Shown one piece after another: positions 1 through 12,100 of a stretch of DNA of 64,000 bases (positions are counted from its first letter, which is position 1; each line of letters starts with the position of its first letter). The stretch lies in NCBI GenBank assembly GCA_028583605.1, contig CM053331.1, forward strand, positions 2,068,001-2,132,000, given 5' to 3'. A program made the position numbers and the translations under genes. This DNA is from Dastarcus helophoroides (lineage: Eukaryota > Arthropoda > Insecta > Coleoptera > Bothrideridae). The notes beneath the pieces are model-generated. The model saw nothing but the letters and a program-made list of their open reading frames with translations, was not told where the DNA came from and did not search any database.

Positions 1-910
1 TGTTGAAGTGCATTATTCACTTTGTCCAGCTGATGACAGTAGACTTTCGAATTAATCGTTGTGTTATCCGGTAAAAGCTCAAAAAAACGATTCCTTTAAA
101 ATCCCACCAAAAAAACAGCATCACCTTATTTTGGTGAATATCGGCTTTGGAAATGGTTTAAGTTGGTTCATCTTTTTTGCTCCATGACCTCTTGCGTTTG
201 ACGTTCATCATCACTGGGGACGACAAATGGGTTGTTTACAACAACGTCGTAAACAACCCATTTGTCGTCCCCAGTGATGATGCGTTTCAAAAACGGATCA
301 TTTTCGTGACGTTTGAGAAGCGAATCGCAGACGTCAATGCGGCGACACAGATTTCTCTCTGTGAGAACATGAGGAACCCATACATCGAGCTTCGAGGATA
401 ATCCCAGGCCTTTCAAGTGGTCATAAACTGTTGAATTTGATAAATTTAACCTCAATTCGATCTCACGTGTTGTTATTCGCCGGTTTGCATCAACTAATGC
501 CTTTATCGCGTCTTTATCAGCTTCAACCGGCCTTGCCAAACATGGTGCATCTTCGACATCAAAATTGCCTGATCGAAATTTCGCGAACCAATTCTGGCAC
601 TGCCGTACTGTCAACACACTTTCTTCATACACATCCGTCAATTTCTTTTTGACTTGAATAGCATGTTTACCCTTTCTGTAGTAAAACAGTAAGATATGTC
701 GAAAATGCTGCTGATCGCTCTCCATATTTAAAAGGGCACCAACCAAAAACTACTGCGTAGAATTAGTTGGAATTTTTCACACACAAGCCTTGCTATATGA
801 GCTTTCAAAGCATATAAAAATTATACGGCTTAAGTGTAAAGTTGGGATGCAAAAAAATACAATTAAATCCTTTGTCGGAAAAAAACAAAATTACTTTTTG
901 AACAACCCAA
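1..910 (-). mobile_element. Degenerate mariner (Tc1/mariner) element, 5' part and most of the transposase relic
   Basis: Read on the minus strand, the element starts at 910 beside a TA (911-912, half of the expected TA target duplication) with the end sequence TTGGGTTGTTCAAAAAGTA, a typical mariner terminus. The transposase begins near 746 (a methionine in the region MVGALLNMES) with the N-terminal helix-turn-helix part (RQCQNWFAKFRSGNF, then a second helical part with STVYDHLKGLGL). It reaches the first catalytic Asp motif (ITGDDKWVVY) near 250-280. There the reading frame is broken by a palindrome (separate entry). Beyond it, scattered over several frames down to base 1, is the next transposase block (motifs FFWWDFKGI and ELLPD, then SKVYCHQLD). 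The third catalytic Asp and the 3' terminus lie outside the window. The element is dead: the frame shifts at least three times and has a stop near 168. Superfamily call is firm; subfamily is not. Confidence 0.9.
206..282. repeat. 33-bp perfect inverted repeat inside the mariner transposase
   Basis: Bases 206-238 are the exact reverse complement of 250-282, with an 11-base spacer. Both arms encode the segment around the first catalytic Asp (ITGDDKWV), so the same stretch reads on both strands. This is a small inverted duplication within the gene and explains why the minus-strand frame runs into foreign residues after the GDDKW motif. Confidence 0.95.
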
Positions 911-912
911 TA

Positions 913-3900
913 GATTATGTTTTGCAGTTTGCATGTTTTGCTTTCAATTACCTATAACTAGTTTTAATCGGTAACATGTAAATGAAAAACAAAACTACAG
1001 ATAGATCAATAAATAAAAAAAAAGAAACCAAATTGACGAACAATTGCATATTTGGAAAAACGTTGAAGAATTTGAATTTATGTTATGCATTTCGCATGTT
1101 TTGCTTAAAATTACTTAAAACCACTTTTATTGTTAAAATGTAATTAAAACCTCAAACTACAGATAAATAAATAAATAAAAAACAGACGAAACGACAGAGA
1201 CCAAATTGTTGAACAATTGCATTTTTGGTAAAATGTTGAAGAATTTTAAATTATGTTTGACATTTTGCATGTTTTGCTTAAAATTACTTATGACTAGTTT
1301 TTATTGTTGAAATGTAATTAAAAAACAAAACCACAGATAGATAAAATAACTAAAAACATAAACGTAGCGACAAAAATTAAATTTGTAAAACAATTGCGTA
1401 TTTAAAAAAACGTTAAATAATTTTAAAATATGTTCTGCATTTTGCGTGTTTTGCTTTAAATTACCTTTAACTAGCTTTAATTGTTGAAATGTATTAAAAA
1501 ACCAAAACAACAGATAGACAAATAACTGAAAAACAGACAAAACGACGGAAAGCAGATTGTTGAACAATGGCATATTTGGAAAAACGTTGGAGAATTTTAG
1601 AATATGTTCTGCATTTTGCGTGTTTTGCTTTAAATTACCTATAGCTAGTTCCAATCGTTAACATGTAATTAAAAAACAAAACTACAGATAGATTAATAAC
1701 TAAAAAACCAGAAATGAAATTGATGAACAATTGCATATTTGGAAAAACGTTGGAGAATTTAAAATAATGTTGGGCATTTTGCATGTTTTGCTTAAAATTA
1801 CCTTTAAGTAGCTTTAATTGTTGGAATGTAATTAAAAACCAAAACTACAGATGGACAAATAACTAAAAAACAGACGAAACGACAGAAAGCAGATTGTTGA
1901 ACAATGTCATATTTGGAAAAACGTTGGAGAATTTAAAATTATGTTATGCATTTTGCATTTTTTTGCCTAAAATTACTTATAACTAGTTTTAATTGTTAAA
2001 ATGTAATTAAAAACCAAAACTACAGACAGATAAAAAACTAAAAAACATACGAAACGATAGAAATTAAATTGTTAAACAATTGCATATTTGGAAAAACGTT
2101 GGAGAATTTAAAATTATATTATGCATTTTGCATGTTTTGCTTTAAATTACCTTAAACTAGCTTTAATTGTTAAAATGTATTTAAAAACCAAAACAACAGA
2201 TAGACAAATAACTGAAAAACAGACAAAACGACGGAAAGCAGATCGTTGAACAATGGCATATTTGGAAAAACGTTGGAGAATTTTAGAATATGTTTTGCAT
2301 TTTGTGCTTTAAATTCCTATAGCTAGTTTCAATCGTTAACATTTAAATAAAAAAACAAAACTACAGATAGATTAATAACAAAAAAACAGAAATAAAATCA
2401 ATGAACAATTGCATATTTGGAAAAACGTTGAAAAATTTAAAATAATGTTGGGCATTTTGCATTTTTTGCTTAAAATTACCTTAAAGTAGCTTTAATTGTT
2501 GGAATGTAATTAAAAACCAAAACTACAAATGGACAAATAACTAAAAAAACAGACGAAACGACAGAAAGCAGATCGTTGAACAATGTCATATTTGGAAAAA
2601 CGTTGGAGAATTTAAAATTATGTTATGCATTTTGCATTTTTTTGCCTAAAATTACTTATAACTAGTTTTAATTGTTAAAATGTAATTAAAAACCAAAACT
2701 ACAGACAGATAAAAAACTAAAAAACATACGAAACGATAGAAATTAAATTGTTAAACAATTGCATATTTGGAAAAACGTTGGAGAATTTAAAATTATATTA
2801 TGCATTTTGCATGTTTTGCTTTAAATTACCTTTAACTAGCTTTAATTGTTGAAATGTATTAAAAAATCAAAACAACAGATAGACAAATAACTGAAAAACA
2901 GACAAAACGACGGAAAGCAGATTGTTGAACAATGGCATATTTGGAAAAACGTTGGAGAATTTTAGAATATGTTTTGCATTTTGTGCTTTAAATTCCTATA
3001 GCTAGTTTCAATCGTTAACATTTAAATAAAAAAACAAAACTACAGATAGATTAATAACTAAAAAACAGAAATAAAATTGATGAACAATTGCATATTTGGA
3101 AAAACGTTAGAGAATTTAAAATAATGTTGGGCATTTTGCATGTTTTGCTTAAAATTACCTTTAAGTAGCTTTAATTGTTGGAATGTAATTAAAAACCAAA
3201 ACTACAGATGGACAAATAACTAAAAAAACAGACGAAACGACAGAAAGCAGATTGTTGAACAATGGCATATTTGGAAAAACGTTGGAGAATTTAAAATTAT
3301 GTTATGCATTTTGCATTTTTTGCCTAAAATTACTTATAACTAGTTTTAATTGTTGAAATGTAATTAAAAACCAAAACTATAGACAGATAAAAAACTAAAA
3401 AACATACGAAACGACAATAATTAAATTGTTCAACAATTGCATGTTTGAAAAAACGTTGAAGAATTTTGAAATATGTTTTGCATTTTGCAGGTTAAGCTTA
3501 AAATCACTTATAACTGGTTCCAATTGTTGACATGTCATAAAAAAAACGAAACCACAATTAGATAATTAACCAAAAAAACAAAAATTTAATTAATGAACAA
3601 TTACATATTTGGAAAAACGTTGGAGAATTTGAGATTATGTTATGCATTCTGCATGTTTTGCTTAAAATTACTCATGATCCGTTTCAATTGTTAAAATATA
3701 CTTACAAAACAAAACTGCAAATAAATAAATAATTTAAAAAACAAACGAAGCGACAAAAATCAAAATGCTGAACAAATGCATATTTTAAAAAACGTTGGAG
3801 AATTTTAGATAATGTTTTTCATTTTGCATGTTTTGCTAATTACTTATGAGTAGTTTCACTTGTCGAAATTCATTTAAAAAACAAAACTACAGATAAATAA

Positions 3901-4260
3901 ATAAATAAAAAACAGACAAAGTAACAAAAACCAAATAAATGAACAATGCATATTTGAAAAAATATTAGAAAATTTTGGATTGGTGTTATGCATTCCGCAT
4001 GTTTTGCTTAAAATTAAATATGACTAATTTCAACTATTGGCATGTAATTAAAAAAACTGCAGATAAATAAATAACAAAAAAACAGACAAAGCGACAAAAC
4101 CGATAAAAAACTAAAAAACATACGAAACGACAATAATTAAATTGTTAAACAATTACATATTTGGAAAAACGTTGAAGAATTTTTCATTATGTTCGGCATT
4201 TGGCATGTTTTGTTTTTAACTATGTACAAATAGTTTTAGTTTTGGAAAAAAGGTGAAAAA
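913..4260. repeat. Satellite S1: ~170-bp monomers with a four-monomer (~678 bp) higher-order repeat
   Basis: The landmark ATTTTGCATGTTTTGCTT and the landmark GCATATTTGGAAAAACGTT recur about every 155-180 bases through the stretch, roughly 19 monomers. From about 1.6 to 3.4 kb the monomers come in a fixed order that can be followed by the bases before TGC: TTTTGC, TTGGGC, TTATGC, ATTATGC. The same type returns after 676-680 bases (1763, 2441, 3119; 1938, 2617, 3295; 2111, 2791). Corresponding monomers are almost identical while neighbours differ clearly, which defines a higher-order repeat. Outer monomers on both sides are more diverged. The reverse complement of each monomer carries the core ATTCTCCAACGTTTTTCC, which is shared with satellites S5 and S8. 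Short open frames in it are by-products of the repeat. Confidence 0.92.
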
Positions 4261-6149
4261 TGATGGCCTAAAACCAGATTTTTGTTAATTTTGTTAAAAT
4301 GACAAAAAAAATCCGTTTATTAAAGTAGGTATTTGCATAAAGTAACAAATTCCGATTCCCTATACATAAATTTATTTAAATATAAAACACTTCACCGGCA
4401 ATTTGTCTTTTGAGGGCAAACTATAATAATAACGCAAAATTAATCCCGGTCGAATCGTAATTTGCCCTCACGGAATACATCCAATTCGCGCTATCTTACG
4501 AAATTTGACGAATTAATGTAAGCAAATGATACCGAATTTGCATGAAAATCCACACGCAAATATTTGTCAACTACGTCCGGGCGGAATCCTGATTTATAAC
4601 GAAGCGGAACGAATTATGGATGTTGCGTGGTAAACGATATTTTACGCTGAGAAATTTTGCTTGTAACGAGAACTTTCGGGTAATTACTCGAGTGCATTCC
4701 GAATCGTCGGAAAGTGGGCAATGAAACTATCCGAAAGCACGACAGTCTGTGACCCTTATAATATGTCTTTGCAGTAAAAGGGTTCAATTTCTGTTTACGA
4801 GTCAATATAACAATACTAAGTACGAGCATAGAAACTTGATGATCGCATTCTTAACCTAGCTTTAAATGGACTAACTGTTCTGAGAGCTAAAAGAGAGAGT
4901 ATTTTCTATTGGAGCAAGACACCAACAAAAGTTGGTATCACATTGCAAACGCCCTGCTTTATACCGCGTTGTACACAAGGACGAAACCAGTGTGAGTTTA
5001 CCATGCAGAAGACGCGATTTGTATTAAAATTTGCCAACATGCAGTTCGCGGGTATTAAATGTAATAAACAAGATCATAATGTTGGGGGCGCTGATGCAGA
5101 TTTTTATTATGTCGGTCGACGTGACATTATATACAACAAAGTACGACAGCGGTTGCACCAAATATATCTCGTGGAAGTAAACTTTCGAACAAAAACCGGA
5201 TTCTGTTTGAGTATCATTGCTGGGGCTTTGGGAATTTGCAAGAAGAAAAAGTTTTACTTTAAATCGAGCCGGCAATTGCTCGAAAGTTGCGTCAATGCGA
5301 CATTTTATCAGGATTTGAATTTATTTACCATCGGCTCGTGTGAAAGATTTTTAGTGAAAACCGACCCAAGGAACGTAAGTCTTTGAAGTCGTTGTGTGGT
5401 TTTAATGTTTAAGGCGAGTTGCCTAAGTCGCCTTAATTCTGGAGACATTTTAAACAATAAACGAAAGCAAAGTCGAAAATTGAACGTCGCAAAAAGCGAC
5501 ATGTAGTGGAGAGGCACTTCGAAGCTTAATGTTCTTGTCGCCCGACGTATTAATAACTCTTCGTGTTTTAACTAACTTTCAACTAAGCGCGCAGCTTCGG
5601 GTTGAAATTTTTCTTTTATAGTTGGTAAATTTGACAAAAACTTATGTGTAAGCACGGAGCACATCGTCGGGTGATTAATAGCTTCCCATCAAACTAAAAA
5701 CATAATTTAATCCCAAATTGTACTCGTCGAGTTCAATCTATATATACTTGACTGTAATTAATTTCTCTGTAATCGACGGCTGCGAGAGCACTGGAAATCA
5801 ACGCGGCGTTTAATTACGGAAAACTGAGTTCCGAGAATACTTTCAAGAGAGAAAATTAGGAATCATCGTTGTGACAACAACTCCAAAGTCAACCGTTCTT
5901 GTGTTAGTTGATTAACGTGATAACATACAGATTGCAACGTTGCTAAAATTCAAATTGTAAAAGGGACACAATCCAGATTAAGTGAAAGAATAATCCTAAT
6001 GATGCCTAGGAGAACTGGTACCTTTTAGTGAAAATTTATCAAGGTAAGTTCTTGATATTATCCCGGACGAAAAAAATACATGAGGTTTTCTATCACGCAA
6101 ACAACCATCAGCTTTTAAAACAAGCACTTTAGTTTAGTTTCTACTACTG
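4261..6149. other. Unique region without a supported gene; one exon-like open stretch
   Basis: This is single-copy sequence, richer in G+C than the satellites on either side. The only notable open frame is on the plus strand, about 4943-5386 (147 codons). It runs into GTAAGT at 5376-5381, a consensus 5' splice site, so an exon ending at 5375 is conceivable. No clear 3' splice site, signal peptide or known domain is visible in it, and I do not recognise the protein. Treat it as a weak exon candidate only. The rest, including 5390-6149, shows nothing I can name. Confidence 0.3.
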
Positions 6150-9100
6150 TCAAGATTTTGCATAAAGAATTTGCTGCCATTTTGACGTGTTGTTATGTCA
6201 CCCATGCTTTTCCAAGCCGAAAACTTTTCTTAGGATATTTTTGATAAATCTCAAACATATTCAGTTGAACCCAAGCAGAAACCTTTTGGTTACTTACGTG
6301 TTTTCTAAGCTCAAAAGAAGTTCTTTGGTGACACTTTCTGTTAAACTAAAACATATTCTTCTAAACGCAAACAGTGCATAAAAGACATGTTCCTATTTTG
6401 GTGTAATTTTTGTTACCTATTTAATTTGAGAAAATGATATTTTCTGTTAAGCTCAAATTTATTCAGCTAAACCCAAGAAGTTGCTATTTTAAAAATTTAC
6501 AGCGATTTTGACGCAATTTGTTATTAATGTTATGCTTCCTAAGTAGAGAAAGTTTGATCTGATGCATTTGGCAAAGCTCAAACTTATTCAGTTAAACCCA
6601 AGCAGACGTAATTCCTTTTTATAGCGCTTTTTACTACTCATGTGTTCTTTAAGCTATAAACAAATCCTGTTGTGACACTTTTCTTCAAACTCAGACATAT
6701 TCCTCGTAACCCAAAATTGCATAAGAGATTTGCTGCTATTTTGCTGTGTTTTTTGTTAATTATTACTTTAATTTGAGAGGAAGTTTTGCTGTGATGCATT
6801 TTTCTAAGCTTAAATTCATTTAAATAATCTTGGGTAGTTGTTATATGAGGAATTTGCTACTACTATGACGCGATTCTTTGTTAATTATTTGCTTTCCAAG
6901 CTGAAAAAATTTGTTGTGATGCTTTTGGTTAAGCTCATACTTATTCGGTTAAACCCAAGCAGACGTAATTCCTTTTTATTGCGCTTTTTACTACTTTTTA
7001 AGCTAAAAACAAAACCTGTTGTGACACTTCTTGCCAAACTCAGACAAATTTATTCAAACCTAACATTAAATAAGAATATCGTTCCTATTTTGCCGTGATT
7101 TTTGTTAGGAAGAAATTTTTTGTGATGCTTTTTGCTAAGCTTAAATTTATTCGACTAATCTTAAGCAGGTGCTATATGAGGAACTTGCTACTACTTTGAT
7201 AAGGTGTTTTATTACTTATATGCTCCCCAAGCTAAGAAAATTTGTTGTGATGCACTTGGCAAAGCTCAAACTTATTCAGTTAAACCAAAGGAGATATTGT
7301 ATAAGCAACGTTATTCCATTTTACTGCACTTTTTTACTTCCATTGTGATTTCAATACGGACATTTTTGGTAAATCTTAAACTTATTTGGTTAAACTCAAG
7401 CAAAAACTCTTTGGTTACTCACGTGTTTGCTAAGCTTAAGAAAAGTTGTATTGTGACACTTTCTGTTAAACTAAAACATATTCTTTCAAACCCAAGCAGT
7501 GCAAAAAGAAAGACGTGTTCCCATTTTGGTGTAATTTTTGTTACCTATTTGATTAAAGAATGTGACACTTTCTGTTAAGCTCAAATTTATTCAGCTAAAC
7601 CCAAGAAGTTGCTATTTTAAGAACTTGCAGCGATTTTGACCCAATTTTTTATTAATATTATGCTCCCTAAGTAGAAAAAGTTTGTTCTGATGCATTTGGA
7701 AAAGCTCAAACTTATTCGGTTAAACCCAAGCAGACGTAATTCTTTTTCATTGCGCTTTTCACCACTCATGTGTTCTTTAAGCTATAAACAAATCCTGTTG
7801 TGACACTTTTCTTCAAACTCAGACATATTCCTCTTAACCCAAAATTGCATAAGAGATTTGCTGCTATGTTGCTGTGATTTTTGTTAATTATTACTTTAAT
7901 TTGGGAAGAAGTTTTGCTGTGATGCATTTTTCTAAGCTTAAATTCATTTAACTAATCTTGGGTAGTTGCTATACGAGAAATTTGCTACTACTATGACGCG
8001 ATTCTTTGTTAATGATTTGCTTTTCAAGCTGAGAAAATTTGTTGTGATACAGTTGGCAAAGCTCAAACTTATTCGATTAAACCCAAGCAGACGTAATTTC
8101 TTTTTATTGCGCTTTTTACTACTCTTTAAGCTAAAAACAAAACCTGTTGTGACACTTTTTGCCAAACTCAGACCTATTTCTTTAAACCTAACATTGCATA
8201 AGAATTTTGTTTCTATTTTGCCATAATGTTTGTTAGGAAGAAATTTTGTTGTGATGCTTTTTGCTAAGCTCAAATTTATTCGACTAATCTTAAGCAGGTG
8301 CTATATGAAAAACTTGTTACTACTTTGATATAGTGTTTTATCACTTATATGCTCCCCAAGCTAAGAAAATTTGTTGTGATGCACTTGGCAAAGCGCAAAC
8401 TTATTCGGTTAAACCAAAGGAGACATTGTATAAGGAATTTTATTCCATTTTACTGCACTTTTTTACTACCATTGTGATTTCAAAACGGATATTTTTGGTA
8501 AATCTTAATCTTATTTAGTTAAACCCAAACAAAAACTTTTTGGTTACTTACGTGTCTCCTTACTTAAAAGTAATTGTATTGTGATACTTTCTGTTAAACT
8601 AAAACATATTCTTCTAAACCCAAACAATGCATAAAAGACGTGTTCGCATTTTGGTGTAATTTTTGTTACCTATTAAATTTGAGAAGATAGTACTTTCTGT
8701 TAGGCTCAAATTTATACAGCTAAACCCAAGAAGTTGCTATTTTAGGAATTTGCAGCAATTTTGACGCGATTTTTCATTAATGTTATGCTCTTTAAGTGAG
8801 AAAAGTTTGTTGTGATGCATTTGGCAAAGCTCAAACTTATTCGGTTAAACCCAAGCAGACGTAATTCTTTTTCATTGCGCTTTTTACTACTCATGTGTTC
8901 TTCAAGCTAAAAACAAATCCTGTTGTGACACTTTTCACCCAACTAAGACATATTCCTCTAAATTTAAAATTGCATAAGAAATTTGCTGCTATTTTGCTGT
9001 GATTTTTGTTAATTATTACTTTAATTTGGGAAGAAGTTTTGCTGTGGTGCATTTTGCTAAGCTTAAATTCATTTAACTAATCTTGGGTAGTTGTTATATG

Positions 9101-12100
9101 AGAAATTTGCTACTACTATGACGCGATTCTTTGTTAATGATTTGCTTTTCAAGCTGAGAAAATTTGTTGTGATACAGTTGGCAAAGCTCAAACTTATTCG
9201 GTTAAACCCAAGCAGACGTAATTTCTTTTTATTGCGCTTTTTACTACTCTTTAAGCTAAAAACAAAACCTGTTGTGATACTTTTTGCCAAACTCAGACAT
9301 ATTTCTTTAAACCTAACATTGCATAAGAATTTTATTTCTATTGTGCCATGATGTTTGTTAGGAAGAAATTTTGTTGTGGTGCTTTTTGCTAAGCTCAAAT
9401 TTATTCGATTAATCTTAAGCAGGTGCTATATGAGGAAACTTGCTACTACTTTGATAAGGTGTTTTATTACTTATATGCTCCCAAGCTAAGAAAATTTGTT
9501 GTGATGCACTTGGCAAAGCTCAAACTTATTCAGGTTAAACCAAAGGAGACATTGTATAAGCAACTGTTATTCCATTTTACTGCACTTTTTTACTTCCATT
9601 GTGATTTCAATACGGACATTTTTGGTAAATCTTAAACTTATTTGGTTAAACTCAAGCAAAAACTCTTTGGTTACTCACGTGTTTGCCTAAGCTTAAGAAA
9701 AGTTGTATTGTGACACTTTTTGTTAAACTAAACCATTTTCTTCTAAACCCAAACAGTGCATAAAAGACGTGTTCCCATTTTGGTGTAATTTTTGTTACCT
9801 ATTTAATTTGAAAAGATAATACTTTTTATAAAGCTCAAATTTATTCACCTAAACCCAAGAAGTTGCTATTTTAGGAATTTGTAGCAATTTTGACGCGATT
9901 TTTCATTAATGTTATGCTCTTTAAGTAAAAAAAGTTTGTTGTGATGCATTTGGCAAAGCTCAAACTTATTCGGTTAAACCCAAGCAGACGTAATTCTTTT
10001 TCATTGCGCTTTTTACTACTCATGTGTTCTTCAAGCTAAAAACAAATCCTGTTGTGACACTTTTCACCCAACTAAGACATATTCCTCTAAATTTAAAATT
10101 GCATAAGAAATTTGCTGCTATTTTGCTGTGATTTTTGTTAATTATTACTTTAATTTGGGAAGAAGTTTTGCTGTGATGCATTTTTCTAAGCTTAAATTCA
10201 TTTAACTAATCTTGGCTAGTTGTTATATGAGAAATTTGCTACTACTATGACGCGATTCTTTGTTAATTATTTGCTTTTCAAGCTGAGAAAATTTGTTGTG
10301 ATACACTTGGCAAAGCTCAAACTTATTCGGTTAAACCCAAGCAGACGTAATTTCTTTTTATTGCGCTTTTTACTACTCTTTAAGCTAAAAACAAACCCTG
10401 TTGTGACACTTTTTGCCAAACTCAGACATATTTCTTTAAACCAAACATTGCATAAGAATTTTGTTTCTATTTTGCCATGATGTTTGTTAGGAAGAAATTT
10501 TGTTGTGATGCTTTTTGCTAAGCTCAAATTTATTCGACTAATCTTAAGCAGGTGCTATATGAAAAACTTGTTACTACTTTGATATAGTGTTTTATCACTT
10601 ATATGCTCCCCAAGCTAAGAAAATTTGTTGTGATGCACTTGGCAAAGCGCAAACTTATTCGGTTAAACCAAAGGAGACATTGTATAAGGAATTTTATTCC
10701 ATTTTACTGCACTTTTTTACTACCATTGTGATTTCAAAACGGATATTTTTGGTAAATCTTAATCTTATTTAGTTAAACCCAAACAAAAACTTTTTGGTTA
10801 CTTACGTGTCTCCTTACTTAAAAGTAATTGTATTGTGATACTTTCTGTTAAACTAAAACATATTCTTCTAAACCCAAACAATGCATAAAAGACGTGTTCG
10901 CATTTTGGTGTAATTTTTGTTACCTATTAAATTTGAGAAGATAGTACTTTCTGTTAGGCTCAAATTTATACAGCTAAACCCAAGAAGTTGCTATTTTAGG
11001 AATTTGCAGCAATTTTGACGCGATTTTTCATTAATGTTATGCTCTTTAAGTGAGAAAAGTTTGTTGTGATGCATTTGGCAAAGCTCAAACTTATTCGGTT
11101 AAACCCAAGCAGGCGTAATTCTTTTTTATTGCGCTTTTCACCACTCATGTGTTCTTTAAGCTATAAACAAATCCTGTTGTGACACTTTTCTTCAAACTCA
11201 GACATATTCCTCTTAACGCAAAATTGCATAAAAGATTTGCTGCTATTTTGCTGTGATTTTTGTTAATTATTACTTTAATTTGGGAAGAAGTTTTGCTGTG
11301 ATGCATTTTTCTAAGCTTAAATTCATTTAACTAATCTTGGGTAGTTGCTATATGAGAAATTTGCTACTACTATGACGCGATTCTTTGTTAATGATTTGCT
11401 TTTTAAGCTGAGAAAATTTGTTGTGATGCAGTTGGCAAAGCTCAAACTTATTCGGTTAAACTCAAGCAGACGTAATTTCTTTTTATTGCGCTTTTTACTA
11501 CTCTTTAAGCTAAAAAGAAAACCTGTTGTGACACTTTTTGCCAAACTCAGACATATTTCTTTAAACCTAACATTGCATGAGAATTTTGTTTTTATTTTGC
11601 CATGATGTTCGTTAGGAAGAAATTTTGTTGTGATGCTTTTTGCTAAGCTCAAATTTATTTGACTAATCTTAAGTAAATACTATATGAGGAAGATGCTACT
11701 ACTTTGATGCGATTTTTTATTATTTATATGCTTCCCAAGCTAAGAAAATTTGTTGTCATGCACTTAACAAAGCTCAAAGTTATTCGGTTAAACCGAAGGA
11801 GACATTGTATAAGTAACTGTATTCCATTTTACTGCACTTTTTTACTTCCATTGTGATTTCAATACGGACATTTTTGGTAAATCTTAAACTTATTTGGTTA
11901 AACTCAAGCAAAAACTCTTTGGTTACTCACGGGTTTGCCAAGCTTAAGAAAAGTTGTATTGTGACACTTTCTATTAAACTAAAACATATTCTTCCAAACC
12001 CAAGCAGTGCAAAAAGAAAGACGTGTTCCCATTTTGGTGTAATTTTTGTTACCTATTTGATTAAAGAATGTGATACTTTCTGTTAAGCTCAAATTTATTC

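Noticed and set aside
913..4260. Regular repeats as a CRISPR-like array
   Set aside because: Monomers are ~170 bp of continuous homologous sequence with no constant repeat/variable spacer pattern, in eukaryotic DNA.
6838..11605. 86-codon frame repeated in five S2 blocks, with a 109-codon frame on the opposite strand
   Set aside because: The blocks are recent copies of each other, so the frame is copied, not selected; both strands are open, and the peptide is K/L/F-rich with no motif.
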